Source of the DNA: Purpureocillium takamizusanense
Taxonomy: Eukaryota; Ascomycota; Sordariomycetes; Hypocreales; Ophiocordycipitaceae
Reading direction: 5' to 3'
Length of the DNA: 64,000 nucleotides
Assembly (NCBI RefSeq): GCF_022605165.1
Contig: NC_063076.1
Coordinates: forward strand, 620,001 to 684,000
The notes below the pieces were generated by a model, which worked only from the letters and a program-made list of their open reading frames with translations, had not been told where the DNA came from and searched no databases. The number at the start of each line of letters is the position of its first letter. Within the stretch, counting starts at the first letter, position 1. The position numbers and the translations under genes are program-made. Below are positions 51,815-64,000 of this stretch, piece by piece.

Positions 51815-53729
51815 TGTGCGGGCCTCGCGCCGCTGCACAGTGCATTGAAGGGCAAGGCGTAATATCTGTCGTCGTGCCGGACGAAGCCGATGGTTGAGGA
51901 GGATGACGTTGAAGCATCGTGAACTTTTTGTGGGGTTGACGAGGGACGCGTCGCACTAGAACGCCTGTTCACGTGCGCCGTGGTGGGGGTGCGTCGGGTC
52001 CATTCAATTCCTCCCGACTCAACTGCCACAGTGGGCTTTCACCCGCCAACCATGAAACAAGGTGCATCCAGATCTGTCCCCGTCTGAAGCATCACCGAGC
52101 GCCTCAAAGCTGTGTCAAGACAATTCAGGCTCACAGTTGCTGATGGATCCCGTACCAGTGCAGCCGCCCTTTATTTTTCCCCGTGTTCGATACGGCATTC
52201 CACGACTATTAGCAGCAATGCTCGCGAAGGGCTCGTGGATGCCCGCTGCCAGCTACAGTGTCGCTTGCGCTTGCTACGGACAAATCTCGAACACCAAGTC
52301 CGCCGACTCGATGCAGACCACCAACGGGCTCATCATTGCAGCAGTTGTTAGCTGGTGCCAACAAACCAACTTCTGTGCCAGTGGCTGGGAACAGCTGACA
52401 GCTTACGGGCTCCCGTCCGTCTGGGCACGGCCCAGGAAGCAGCCAGAGCCCCTATCCACCACAGTCGCATGGTGACAGGCCACCCACCCGCTCGGTCCCC
52501 GCCATTGACAGTGAGCCCAGAGCTCCAGGTGGCACTCGGGGTACACGGTGGAGGAATGATGTCAGGGACGAATGAGTGAGTGGGAGGGTCAGCGTCCCGA
52601 CACAGAGGGGCGGGCCATCCCGTGGCGCCGAGTCAAAGTGAGGACGGCTGTTCCACTTTGACTTCCTCTTTGAGCCCACGTCGACTCGACGTCGCTCTCG
52701 TACGGAGCCCGAACAGCTGCTGCCTACTTACTCCGTACTGACTTGAGCATTTCACCTGATACTTCGTATTTGGTACAGGAACCTAGAGATCTCGAATGTA
52801 TGCGTGCGACAATCCATGGCTTTTGTGGCAAGCAAGGCCAGCCAGCCCCCCCAGCCACCCGCGAGAGGGAGGCTCCAGCTCAACTCCGTACCTTGCATCC
52901 CTGCAACTTCCACTTCCACTCCAGCCACCGATTTTCCTCTCACCTAGTCGTCTCCACCGTCTGTCCCGGCCGGCGACGCTAGTAGCGAAGCTTGCAGCTC
53001 GGCGGCTCCATTCTGGAGCTGCTCCCGCCCGACCACCGCAGTCGTCATTGGTGCCCAGCCAAAAAGTTCCTTTGGGCGAACGGAGCAGTCGCCGTTGGGA
53101 GGACCGGGAGAGAAACGGAGGACGATGGATACAGCACAACGCTTTCTTTTGGTCAACGGGACGAGCGACGTTGGCACGGATGAAAGGCGCCCTCTTCAAG
53201 CTTGGCAATCAAGGCCCTGGATCACTTCATAAGGTGCTGCAAAGCACCAAGGGCTTACGCGGGCGGCCGCAGCTGACCGCAGCGTTTGGACACTGGAGCT
53301 GCAGTGCGCAACATCCATGCGACCCGCCGCCTGCTTTGTACCCCGGCCACAGCTCATCCTCCCCCTGGACGCTCGTTGGAAGCCTTGCCTTGAAACAGGA
53401 TTCCTCGAAGAACAATTCACCACTCACTGGCCATGATTGATGAGTGGGTGTGCCCTGACCATGCAACTGCTCTTTGCCTCTTATAATAGCTTTCCTACCT
53501 AGTTGTCGAGGTACTACTACTCCGTAAGTCATCACCTTATCCGAGAGAGCCTGCCCAACAAACCGCCAGTTCCCGTCAGCCCAGTCTGCCTTGATGCCAA
53601 CCAGTACTTCTCCCAGCCTCCCTCTACATCTCGCTCCATGTTCCCGTAGCATTGCTCCATTCAGCGTCATCGCCGCCCCGATATTTTCTTCCTGATTCTG
53701 ACTCGTGCCGCGTCCCCGGTCACACCGCC
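51815..53729. promoter_or_regulatory. Divergent intergenic, NBS1 and PhoD-like gene
   Basis: 1.9 kb between divergent starts. TACTCCGTA/TACTTCGTA words at 52729, 52760 and 53518. An open frame of 214 codons at 52796-53440 has no family resemblance. No gene called. Confidence 0.55.
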
Positions 53730-56700
53730 ATGTCGGCGCCGTACTGGGGCCAGCTGCCAGAGCCGCAAGTCGTCAAAGACCGGCGCCGATTGTCTGCAGG
53801 GCTCGACAGCAACGACGACTCGTCGTCTCGCAGAGCCCCCAACCGCGCCTCCATCCAGACCAGTTACACAGACGGCGGCCTCACCGAGTCGACCTTCAGC
53901 CCGCACTCGCCCACGACGTCGAGCGTCGCCGGCGCCGGCCTGGCCCCGAGACCGCCCTCGTACCAGCGCCAAACCCAGAGCCGCGTGTCTCGCCCGACCG
54001 ACCACGGTCACGACACCAGCCGCCCTGCCGTCGCTTCGGGTCTCGCGACGCCTCCTGCCGCTCCCGACGTCCCTCGCGGCCCACCCGTCAGCTACCGTCA
54101 CCCTCACGGCAACGGTGGTCTGCCCTACACATACCCGGCCGCCGCAGCCGCCGCCACCTCGGGCGCACCCTACGATCCTGAAGCTCCTCCTGCTGCGCTG
54201 TCGCGGAACGCAGACATGCAGCCTGAGGCCTACTACACCACGAGGCAGGACACCCGCTTCGACGGCTCCTCGCAGCTGCCGGTGCGCGATGTCGCGGCCA
54301 GAAGGGACGCAGACGTCGCCGCCCAGCCGCGTCGGCCGTCGGCAGCGGGATCCTCGGCGGAACGTCGCAGAAAGTTGGCCATCGACCGATCACCACTGCA
54401 AAGGCTTGAGCTGACGCTCGATAGTATGACCAAGGAAGAGAAGAGGGCCCGGGTGCAGGCGGCGGAGCAAAGGGCGAGGCAGCGCGCGGCCGCAAAGGCG
54501 GCGGCGGACATGTCCGTTGCAAGAGACGCCCAAGCAGTGGACCAGTACCAGGCGGATCACAACATGCATCAGGAGCCTCATGTGGTGCCTGCGCCCGTGT
54601 CTATGCCGGCACCCGTCTCGGTCGCGCAGACCATGCCCCACGAGCCCGCCCGGAGAGAGCTGCCAGCTCGGCATGAGCCGCCTTCACATCGTCACCCACA
54701 CGAGGAGCAACACGATTACCCTAACCCAGCATGGCAAGAGCCACAACAGACTCCACGACAGCATCAGCATCAGCATCACCAGCAACAGCAACACTCACAC
54801 CAGCAGCAGCCACACCATCAACAACTACAAGAGGTTGTTCCTCCCCGGCAGCTGCCTCCTCCCGGGGACAGCGGCATCCCCCAGCGCAACTTGAGCTTCC
54901 GCGAACGCACCGCGCGGAACGATGGCAACCTACCGGGAGGCGAGTCGCAACCACTGCCCGTGGGCGGCGGGCTTGCCTTGGCTCGCAGCGGAAGCAACAA
55001 GCTGAGGAAGGAGCCTCCTCCAGAGGCACGCTACCGCCAAATGGGTGCCGAGAGAAGCGTATCTATGAGACAGACTCCAACGGGGCCGCCCCGGTCAGAC
55101 AGGGTCGTTTCCCTCGAGGCGCGAAACAAGGAACTACCGCCACCACCACCAACGGAGGCTAGGGCTGCGCCGAGCCACGATAACGAACGCTATCCGGCGT
55201 TTGTCGAGAGCGAGCCTATCCACAGTATCCATCGACGCGCTACCGAGCCCAGTCAGCGACACATTGAAATCCAAGCTGCTCCCGTAACTGGCCACCGACA
55301 TAACGTCGAGCAGCCGGCCGAGACGCAGCTCGCTCAACCCGCCGTCATCCGTCCTCAGGCGCTGCAAGAAGCCGAGTCGGAGGCTTCACACCCTCACTCT
55401 CCCGGGATGCCGTCCATCAGGCGCGAAGACCTGCGCCCGGGCGAAGGCCTTTATAAGCCACCCGAGTGGCTCGACGAGTGGAAAAAGGGCACCACAGGCA
55501 CGTTGTCCGGGGCACTCCTCGATGTCACCAGGGAGCAGTCGTCTGGAGCCGACATCAACAAGGCATGGTGGGAGACTGGGCGAGGCGGTGGCAACGGCAA
55601 CGCGGCGAGGCGTAAGGCCGAAGCTTTCGATGGAGAGTACGACGATACGACAGGTAAGCGTCCCGGCTCCGTGCGTCGAGCAACAGCTAATCTCCCCAGG
55701 GCCAACTCGCTTCAAGCCGCCCTTATATCTCAAGTGCGGTCCTCTTTTGAGATACTGCGGTATTCGTCGCGAGAGATTTCCCACCAGGTCTGGCGGGTTT
55801 AACGAGCGCGAGATATGGCGAGGCAGCATCCTGATTGTTACCCAAGACGCAGAATCTTCGTACGAGATTGCTCCAATGCTCCGGCTTTTCGTGCAAAACG
55901 TGGCGCTTCTGCCACGACCGCCTCATCAGGTCAACGGGGACCTGCCACCGGAGTACGTTGACCCGATCGCCGGACATCCCAAGTTGGGCCGCAGAGGCGA
56001 GACCCTGTATGTCCGACCAGTAGAGCAACTGGAGGAAGCCAAGGACTTGTCTCGCGACGAGACGGATAACGGCCTCTTCGAGAAGACAAAGAGCCCGCCC
56101 GACGTGGCCCCTGCCGATGGCTCCACGGATCTACCCGGGTCGTTCGCACGCCGTCGCAAAGCCGTTGGCATTGACGGCGAGAAGCTACAAAAATACAAAG
56201 ACGCTCGAGGCTTCCGTCTGCACGCCGAGCGTGGGCACACTTTCTGGCGCTTCAACATCGAGGTGGAGCTCCAGGCGAAGCAGCAGCGCATCGCCTACCG
56301 CATCAACCGAGGGCCCTGCATGGGCTTCTGGGTCCCTGCGCGAGGAGAGGCCATGAACATCATGTTCTACAGCTGCAACGGCTTCAGCCTCAGTGCCAAG
56401 CCCGACGAACTCAGCGGGCCAGATCCCATGTGGCGGGACGTGCTGAATTCGCATCAGACGCAGCCGTTCCACGTCATGGTCGGCGGCGGCGACCAGCTTT
56501 ACAACGACTGCATCGCCGACGAATGCCAACTCTTTGACCAGTGGCTCGACGCTCGCAATCCTCACCACAAGCACAATGCACCGTTCTTGCCCGAGATGCA
56601 AGACGAGATGGAGGAATTTTATCTCGAGCGGTATTGCATGTGGTTCTCTCAGGGTCTCTTTGGACTTGCCAATTCCCAGATTGCCATGGTCAACATGTAC

Positions 56701-58586
56701 GACGACCACGACATCTTTGACGGGTACGGCTCGTACCCTGACCGGTACATGAACTCGCCCGTCTTCCGCGGCCTCGGTGCCGTGGCGTTCAAGTACTACA
56801 TGCTGTTCCAGCATCAAAGCCTCATGGACGAGACGGAGATGACGGAGCCAAGCTGGATTCTGGGAGACCAGCCGGGACCGTACATTGGCGAACTAAGCCG
56901 CAGCGTGTACGTCTCCGTGGGTGGCAAGGTGGCGTTGCTAGCAGTCGACTGCCGAACGGAGAGGACGGAACACGACGTGATTGGAGACAAGACTTGGGAG
57001 AAGATCATGAACCGGCTGTACGCCGAAGTCAGGCGCGGACAGGTCGAACATCTTCTTGTTCTGCTGGGCGTCCCCATCGCCTACCCTCGCCTCGTGTGGC
57101 TGGAGAACATGTAAGTGAGGCCAACAACACAACGAGAGGATTCTACTGACAAATGAATAGCCTGACGTCCCGGTTGATGCACCCTGTCAAGGCTTTGGGC
57201 CGCACTGGCGTTTTCGGCAAGGCACTCAATAACATTGATGGCGGCGTCGAGGTGCTGGACGACCTGAACGATCACTGGACCGCCAAGAACCACAAACACG
57301 AACGGAGCATCATCATTGAGGATCTGCAGGATCTCGCCATTGATAAATCGATGCGGGTCACGATTTTGAGCGGTGATGTCCACTTGGCCGCGGTCGGGCA
57401 GTTCTACTCGAATCCAAAGCTTGGACTGGCCAAGCACAAGGACCCGCGGTACATGCCCAACATCATCTCATCGGCCATGGCCAACCACCCGCCGTCTGAT
57501 CTCATGGCAGATGTCCTCAACAAGCGCAACAAGGTGCATCACTTTGACAAGCAGACAGACGAGAACATGATTCCGCTCTTCCAGCACGGCGTGGACGGAA
57601 AGGCCAGGAACAATAAGCACCTTTTGCCACACCGAAACTGGTGTCAGATCCGCGCATGGGCACCAGGAAACACCCCCCCTCCCACGCCGCCACTGTCGGC
57701 CTACGAAGGCACTCCGAGTCCGTCGCCCAGCAAAGGTGGCGGGATCTTCAGAAGGCTATCTTCCAGGAGGCAACCTCAGGCGGCCAATTTCGACGGCTCG
57801 AGGGACTCTGTAAGAGGCCCCAAGCCTCCCGTGTCTGGTGGCATGGGCTTCTTCCGCAGCCTCTCGCGACGCAACTCTACAGACGGGCGACGGCCGGCCA
57901 AGCTCACGCGAAGCATGTCGCTGGGCCGCGGAGAGGGCGAGAAGAGGGGCTTCTTCGGCTTCGGGCGGCGAGGCAGCGAGAGTCGGCCCGACGATGGCGG
58001 CATCAACGGACAGTGGGGTGGCGACAGCGACGAGGACGAATTCTACGGGCACCCGGCACATCCTCCTCCAGCTGCTCGTCCGTCGGGCCTTCGCGGGGGA
58101 GGCACGTATGACGACGAGTACGCCGAGGGTGATGAGTCGTACTTTACGGCGAGGCCGCTGCCGCCTCGTCGAGCGGTGACGCTGGAAAGCCAGCCTCCGT
58201 CAGCCGGCGACGAGGAGGCGCCCGTCATCAGGCCCTTCCACCGCACGCCGACGGGACTATCGACGAAGCAACTGAAGAAGGCGGAGCAGTACGAGGTGGA
58301 CCTGGAAGGCGGACTGGACATCACGCTCAACGTTGAGGTCAACCCCAAGGACCCGACGGGCATCACGGTGCCGTACCGCCTGCTGGTGCCGCGGCTGCAG
58401 TACGAGTACGATCCGGCGAGCGACGAGCTGGCCGCGTCGACGAAGCGGCTGGCCCAGGAGCCGCGGGGGTTCAAGAGGCTGTTTAGCATACGGAGACGGA
58501 AGCAGGAGAAGGCGCAAGAGACTCACGACGGGCCGCCTAGCGAGGAGGACGAGGACGGCGAAGAGGACGAGTATCCGAGGCACTGA
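53730..58586 (+). CDS. Large PhoD-like metallophosphatase
   Basis: Exons 53730-55653, 55700-57110 and 57161-58586 encode 1586 residues, with introns of 46 and 50 bp. The first 640 residues are disordered and basic, with His/Gln runs (QHQHQHHQQQQHSHQQQ) near 345-380. The PhoD-like catalytic region covers about 640-1310: VGGGDQLYNDCI, NMYDDHDIFDGYGS, LLGVPIAYPRL and ILSGDVHLAAVG carry the expected metal-binding Asp/Asn/His residues. The C-terminal 300 residues are again disordered and acidic. Such giant PhoD proteins are typical of filamentous fungi, but their substrate is unknown. No signal peptide is seen, so an intracellular location is likely. The start at 53730 is the first in-frame ATG. 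Confidence 0.92.
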
Positions 58587-59579
58587 ATGGGCGAGTCATG
58601 GATAGCGCATGTTTGATTGGGTCAGGGTCATTGCATACGGACGGCGTTTGGTTGAGTCTTGGGGTGTGGCAGGCTTAGTGGTCCATCGTTTTCGTCAAAC
58701 AAGATGATGTTGGCGTTGTCGTTTGTCGCCGCTTAGAGATCCGTTTGCCTGGTATGAGGTGGTGGTGGCAGAACCTTAACTCAATATGCTAAACGGGCCT
58801 GGGCTACCGGACTGTCGGCTTCACACGCCCCAACTCCGGGCGCTACGTCCGCCTGTGAGCTGTTGGGCGGCGCCAGGCACGGCCTCCACTCCACTACGGG
58901 CAACACTGGGAATTCGAGGGCCCAATGGGGGGGCCCTGATCCCGCCCGCCCAAAGGGGGCGGCGACCTCTGCTTGCCAGCATTGGAAGCTCCTTGTGCTG
59001 AGTACCTTACCTTGCCTCGCCGGGCTTGCTTTTGCCTACAGTGATACCTTAGCCACTGGGCCTAGACCATCCCCAAGCTGAACCTACCGCATGTGGCAGT
59101 TGAGGCGCCCGCCTCCACCTCCACTGGACATGACCCTCCACCACGCATCAGGACCCTCCTGTCACTGCTACGACTGAACCCAGGCTCCGTCCGCCTTTGA
59201 ACAGGTGACCTCCTTCCGCATTGCCTGCCGCCAAGCTTAGTACGGCACGGCACAGGAGTCGGCCAGCCAAACCCCGAGCGACTTCCATTCCTTCGCACCT
59301 TCTGGAGGATATCCTTTTGCCGAAGCCATCACCAGCACACGCGCTCCGCGGCATCTCGTTGCCCATTTTTCAGGCCAATTTCGGCATTGTCTGCCTCTTG
59401 CCGACTTGCCGGCCAGCCAGCCAGCCAGCCTTGTCTGCCGCCGTGTCTGCCCGCCACGTCCACCGAATACGACCTGCCGTCTCTCTCTCTCTCACTCACT
59501 CGGCAGTAGCTGGGAGTCCTCGCTCGCCTCCTGACACCCACCCGACCCCCGGGCAAGGGGCTGGCATGGCGGCGCCACG
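58587..59579. other. Intergenic, tandem genes
   Basis: 3' flank of the PhoD-like gene and promoter of the CDC1/TED1 gene. A CAGC repeat lies at 59411-59430 and a CT run near 59480. No gene seen. Confidence 0.6.
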
Positions 59580-61713
59580 ATGATGGCTCGCCACGACATG
59601 TCCGCGCTCGACGAATTCAAGGTCGTCGCGCGGCGCCGCGCGCGGCTGCTGTGGGCGTGGGCGCGAGGGCCCGGGAGGCAGCTCGCCGCGACGCTCTCGC
59701 TCTCCGCGCTGCACCAGCTGCGCAGGAACCTCGCCCCGCGCCGCCTCTTCAGCTTCCCGCACGCCCTGTTCCTGGTATGGGCCATCATCCTGCTGTGGGG
59801 GGAGCGCTGGGTGTTTGAGACCAAGATCGCCGACTGCGACTGGCATACCTGGGAGCATTGGGTACGTGATGCCGCCTCGCCTGATCTCGCTTCCTCGTGC
59901 CGCCATGGGCCCGCGGGGTGATACCATTTTCGAAGCTGACCCCTCTTGACAGCCCAAGGAGGCGAGGCCGCATCACCTCGTCTTCGTCGCCGACCCTCAG
60001 CTCATCGATCCGCACTCGTACCCAGGCCGCCCGTGGCCCATCAACCCCCTGACCGTCCTCGTCACCGACAACTACATGCGCAGGGGCTACAACGCCCTGC
60101 AGCGCCAGCTGCACCCCGATAGCGTCTTCTTCCTTGGGGACCTCTTCGACGGCGGGCGCGAGTGGAAGACCGAGAGCGGGACGTTTGTGGACCCCAAATG
60201 GGGGAGCTCGCGGTCGTCGGGCGAGAAGAAGTGGGTGAAGACATGGCACCGCAAGTACGGCGAGGACTTTTGGGTGCGGGAGTACCAGCGCTTTAGCAAC
60301 ATCTTTTTCGACAACTTCAACGCCGGGGGCTCCAGTCCCGGGCCCATGCAGAGAGGCAAGAAACTGGTTGCGAGCCTGCCCGGCAACCATGACCTGGGCT
60401 TTGGGGCGCAGATTCAGGTGCCCGTCCGAGACCGCTTCGCGGCCTTTTTTGGCGACGTCAACCGAGTCGACGTCGTCGGCAACCATACCATCGTGTCGGT
60501 CGATACCGTCTCGCTGAGCGCCGAGACTTCGCAGTTTAAAGGCCAGCACAACCTGCGGCCTATATACGGCCCCGCCAAGGAGTTCCTTGAGAATGTCCAG
60601 GCGACCAAGAGAAAGCTGGTCCAGGAGGAGCTAAGCGTGTGGCACGACACCGAGAGGGACTTGCGGCTTGGCCACAAGGTGGAAGACATCGACAAGGCGG
60701 ACACGACGCGTTGGCCGCGGGACCCCGGGCCCGGGGCACCCGACTTCCCCACGATCCTGCTCACCCACGTGCCACTCTACCGGGCACCCGGCACGCCTTG
60801 CGGACCGCAGCGTGAGCACTGGCCGCCGACAAAGCCGCCCAAGGGGCAGACAGGCGTCGTCAACCCGGACAATCGCAACGCAATCACGGTGGCAGGCGGG
60901 TACCAGTACCAGAATGTCTTGAACGAGGAGACGTCGGCTCATCTGATCAAGAGCGTGGGCAATGTGGTACACGTCTTCTCGGGCGACGACCACGACTACT
61001 GCGAGGTGACGCACTCGGCGTCCAAGGGAGGTGTGCGGGAGATCACCGTCAAGAGCTTCAGCATGGCCATGGGGGTGCCGACGCCCGGGTTTCTCATGGT
61101 CAGCATGTACAACCCTGTCGGCGCCGATGGCAAGCCGGTGGGCGAAGCCACGACGACGCTTCAGACACACTTGTGCCTGATGCCGAACCAGATCCACATG
61201 TACATGAAGTACGTGACATTCATCATCCTCTCGCTGGTGCTCCTGGCGGTGCGTGCGTTCCTCGTGCCCGTCTTGCATCTGCAGCCCTTTGCGCTCGAGC
61301 CGGAGCAACGGACGAGCGTGCTCCCGCTGTTCAAGGACAAGGCCAAGGCCGAGCCGCCGGACCACTCGGCGCACCGAAACAGCAGCTACAACCACCACAC
61401 GTCATCACTCTCGACAGCCGCCAACGGCCACGGCAACGGCAACGGGGCGCGCTGGTCGTCCAAGAAGAGCGGCAAGCGGGCGCGGCAGTGGGGCGGCTGG
61501 GCCGGTGACCGCGGCGGCGTCGGCATCGGCGGCGGCCCACGCATCAAGCTCGACGCCGACGACTTTTACGATGGCGGCAAGGGGTGGAAGGGCTCCGGAG
61601 CGCGCCGCCAGGGGTCGTCGCTGCGGATGCTGGGGAGGGAGCTGTGGACGACAACGTGGAGGGTGGCCTGGATGACGGTGCTGTTTTGGGCGTACCTGGC
61701 GAGGGAGGGCTGA
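59580..61713 (+). CDS. Cdc1/Ted1-family metallophosphoesterase
   Basis: Exons 59580-59861 and 59953-61713 encode 680 residues; the 91-bp intron is phase 0 and joins WEHW to PKEARPHH. One membrane helix lies near residues 58-76 (FPHALFLVWAIILLW), another near 510 (YVTFIILSLVLLAVRAF), and a third hydrophobic stretch ends the protein. The phosphoesterase motifs are VADPQLID, FFLGDLFDGG, LPGNHDLG, LLTHVPLY and SGDDHDYC, complete with metal ligands. Yeast Cdc1 and Ted1, and mammalian PGAP5, remove ethanolamine phosphate from GPI-anchor mannoses and affect export from the ER. The catalytic domain should face the lumen. The choice between Cdc1 and Ted1 orthology is open. Two ATGs are adjacent at 59580 and 59583. 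Confidence 0.92.
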
Positions 61714-62971
61714 GGCGGCGGCGAGAGGGAGTGAGATTGCCGCACCGTTCTCGCATACATGCACCCGCGGCCATGACAAGCGGTGACTCTTACCTTAATT
61801 AAAAATTGTGTCTACATGATGAGCGGCGAAGCAACATACAAAGCAGCAGAATCCAAAAAGATGTCTGGGCTGACGGGGATGGGAGCAGCCCGGACGGGAA
61901 CAAATGTGTATAATATGGGACGGGAGAACTGAGGGACGGTGTTTTCTTTGCCTTTTCATCAGCATTGGATACGACAAGGTGGCCAAAAAGGGTGGCTTTG
62001 GGCGGGGAGCTCAGTCTTGTCTTGGGAAGGGGAGCATGGGCTGTGAGGTATCACCATCATCATATCATTAAAACTATCAGCATCATCATCAGTATTACCG
62101 CATGTGCTTTATATTGACGTTGATATCGTATCATGACCATCGTACGTACGCCATGACATCATCATCTGTCATTGCATTCTGGCAACGGACACGGCCGCGC
62201 AGATCATCTGGTCAATTAATCCGTATCCTACCACCGGGCGCCGCCGTGCAGGGAAAAAAACACCTGGTTCAGATTGCTCTTCCTTGTTTGTACGGCACGT
62301 ATGGTTCTGGCTGTCGAGGTGTTTTTGTTGTAGGAGCTTGAAGGAACCCCTAGCTCATGGCTGTATGTATACGCCCTGAAGACGGATTGTGTATCCAACG
62401 CGTGTTATTTTCTCCCACGGACTCGTCTTGCGCGCCGTTTTGGTCCAGTTGCGTGGCGCGACAACTGACTAGGCAGTCAGTCCGCTCGCTCCGGGGGACG
62501 CCTTGCGGTTCTTCAACCATGAGGTAATGCGAGCGAGCGGTGGCGACCCGGGCTGGCTCGCGTGACCGCGCCGGTGACCCATCCGAGCGGGGAGTCGGGA
62601 CAGTTGCATTTTGGTCGCCTAGGACGTATGTATGTGTGTCTGTGGGCATGCCAGCGAAGGGAGGGACGACGCGGCAGCGGGGGTCTAGCTGCCTGGCGGT
62701 AGAGTTGAACATGCGCGTAGAGCAGTAGGTGTAGAGAGGGAGAGTGAGCATCGGGGTTGAACCCTCCCCCCTCCCCCTTCCTCTATGCCCCGCCCCGAAT
62801 GGCGCGTCGGCAACGCATGCGCGACGCTGCTGTCGCGATGGTGCCGCTGCCTCAAGGCATGACGAGCAACAGCCCCCAACCTCCTTTCGCCGATGGCAAG
62901 TCTGTAACCACCTATCTCGCTCACTCGCCTGCTCTACGCCTCTCCACGCTCGCGCGCGCGCGTGCGCCGTC
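61714..62971. other. Convergent intergenic, CDC1/TED1-like gene and CDC26
   Basis: 3' flanks; ATC/CAT-rich around 62050-62170. No gene seen. Confidence 0.6.
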
Positions 62972-63104
62972 TCACCGACCACTACCACCGCCGGCGCCGG
63001 GCCTGCGCGTCACGCCGAGGCGCTCCTCGCGGGCGCGCCGGGCGGCCTGTCCGGGGGTCAGATCCTGCTGGACGTGCTGCTGCGCGTGAGCCGCTTGTTG
63101 CTGT

Positions 63105-63136
<32 letters not shown>

Positions 63137-63229
63137 GCGGGCCTGCAGGGCTTCGCTGGCGCGACGGTCCTCGTAGGCGGCGACGTCCTCGGCCGTGATG
63201 GCGAGGGTTGTGGGCGGGCGGCGGAGCAT
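62972..63229 (-). CDS. CDC26: Anaphase-promoting complex subunit Cdc26
   Basis: Single exon, 85 residues. The N-terminus MLRRPPTTLAITAEDVAAYE is the family signature; in known structures this short segment inserts into the Apc6/Cdc16 TPR superhelix and stabilises it. A pure 14-Gln tract follows, then a helix with RRAREERLGVTRR. Small size and low complexity mean it is easily missed by gene finders. The complex is a nuclear ubiquitin ligase that drives anaphase. The poly-Gln stretch is unusual in the core fold but lies outside the conserved segment. Confidence 0.9.
63095..63136 (-). repeat. CAG/CAA repeat coding Gln14
   Basis: Fourteen consecutive CAG or CAA codons in CDC26, mixed in a way that reduces slippage compared with pure CAG. 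Confidence 0.95.
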
Positions 63230-64000
63230 GATGGCGTGGGTGATGGTGTTGTTGTTGTCGTCGTTGTTGTCGCGGTGCTGTTGTGGACTGTGGCCACCGC
63301 TCGTGTTTTTGGTCTAGTTTTGTTATTGTGGTGGTGGCAGTTGATGGAGCAGAGCGGTTGGGTTTGGCAGAGTGTGTTTTTCCCCCTAGGTTGGTTGTTG
63401 TCTTGCTGCTGCTCACTGGCGGGGCGTCGGTGGCGCGCGGGGGAGCAGTGAGCAAGCCCGTGGGATGACGATTGATGGCTGGCCGAGCTTTGGGCTACTT
63501 TGGGGAAAGAAGGAAAGAGGGGGGAGAACGGCGATGAGAGAGATGACGAGGCTGGAGTAGGGGTTTTTACTTGGGGGAAGAGAGGTGAGTAGGTGGATGT
63601 GAGGGTGTGAAAGGTGTGTTTATTTGTTCAGGGTCTGATGCTGTGAGACTTGATGAGGAGTGGGAGGGTGTGTGTGTCCACGGGTGTGTGTGTGTGTGTG
63701 TCACTGCCGCCAAGGACACTGCCGCGCGCTAAAGTTCGTAAGTTAACTACTACAGAGGGTGCACCGTCGTCAGGTGGTAAGTTACCTGTAGTGGCGCGGT
63801 GGGGGGGAGCCATCGTCAGCGACGGGCGCTGTAGCATAGCATCATCCGTTGAGCTCCATTGCACATGCAACATCCGCCAGACTACACGGTCATGTGCAAG
63901 TAAAAGAGGCATTACGAAGGCTGCGTTTGTAAAGCGTTAATTCATCTTCAATTAAAGATTGTATGAACGACCACCGACATGCTTCTCCAGCTCAATGTCC
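63230..64000. promoter_or_regulatory. CDC26 upstream region to window end
   Basis: Rich in GTT/GTG triplets close to the start, and contains a (GT)n run near 63682-63700. No second gene is visible before the window ends. Confidence 0.55.

Overview
The window is chromosomal DNA of a filamentous ascomycete. It is GC-rich. Its genes carry short introns (46-139 bp) with fungal splice signals and CTRAY-type branch points, there are no operons, and protein families such as Rcf1, Rtc5, Nbs1, the fungal PhoD-like phosphatase and a secreted proteinase K-type subtilase point to Sordariomycetes. A Hypocreales relative is my best guess (protein flavour plus the recurring TACTTCGTA/TACTCCGTA intergenic words), but the sequence alone does not prove the genus.

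I support 21 protein genes, most of them core housekeeping. From left to right: an AT-rich, palindrome-bearing edge (1-446) next to a C2H2 protein that looks N-terminally incomplete; RTC5 (TLDc, +) and RCF1 (-), convergent; a membrane-anchored ZZ/EF-hand protein (+) convergent with a CCC1 vacuolar iron/manganese transporter (-); an Ada-type methylphosphotriester/AraC protein (-); an alpha/beta-hydrolase with an Asn-rich repeat domain (-); TRAX (-); a cyclopropane-fatty-acid synthase family methyltransferase (-); GPI14/PIG-M (+); and an F-box-like protein (-). Then follow about 8 kb without a convincing gene (26.9-34.9 kb), a secreted subtilase (+), ERG9 squalene synthase (-), a nucleotide-rhamnose epimerase/reductase (+), a CAJ1-like DnaJ protein (+), a cytochrome b5-domain protein (-), an unknown coiled-coil protein (+), the NBS1/Xrs2 subunit of the MRN complex (-), a giant PhoD-like phosphatase (+), a CDC1/TED1 metallophosphoesterase (+) and the tiny APC/C subunit CDC26 (-).

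No gene cluster, virus, transposon ORF, rRNA, tRNA or CRISPR array was found. Functional links are loose: GPI14 and CDC1/TED1 act in GPI-anchor synthesis and remodelling; ERG9 and the CFA-like enzyme act in lipid metabolism; NBS1 and the Ada protein act in DNA damage response; CCC1 handles iron.

I reconstructed 28 introns by hand from splice signals, reading phase and family conservation. Three are GC-AG introns (two in NBS1, one in the CFA-like gene). Two introns are stop-free multiples of three, and one of these interrupts the catalytic Ser motif of the subtilase. No complete new biological system stands out. The most interesting items are the GC-AG introns, the ERG9 tail ending in RDEL, the hydrolase that seems to have lost its nucleophile while carrying a repeat domain, the eukaryotic Ada/AraC gene and the 8-kb gene-free block.
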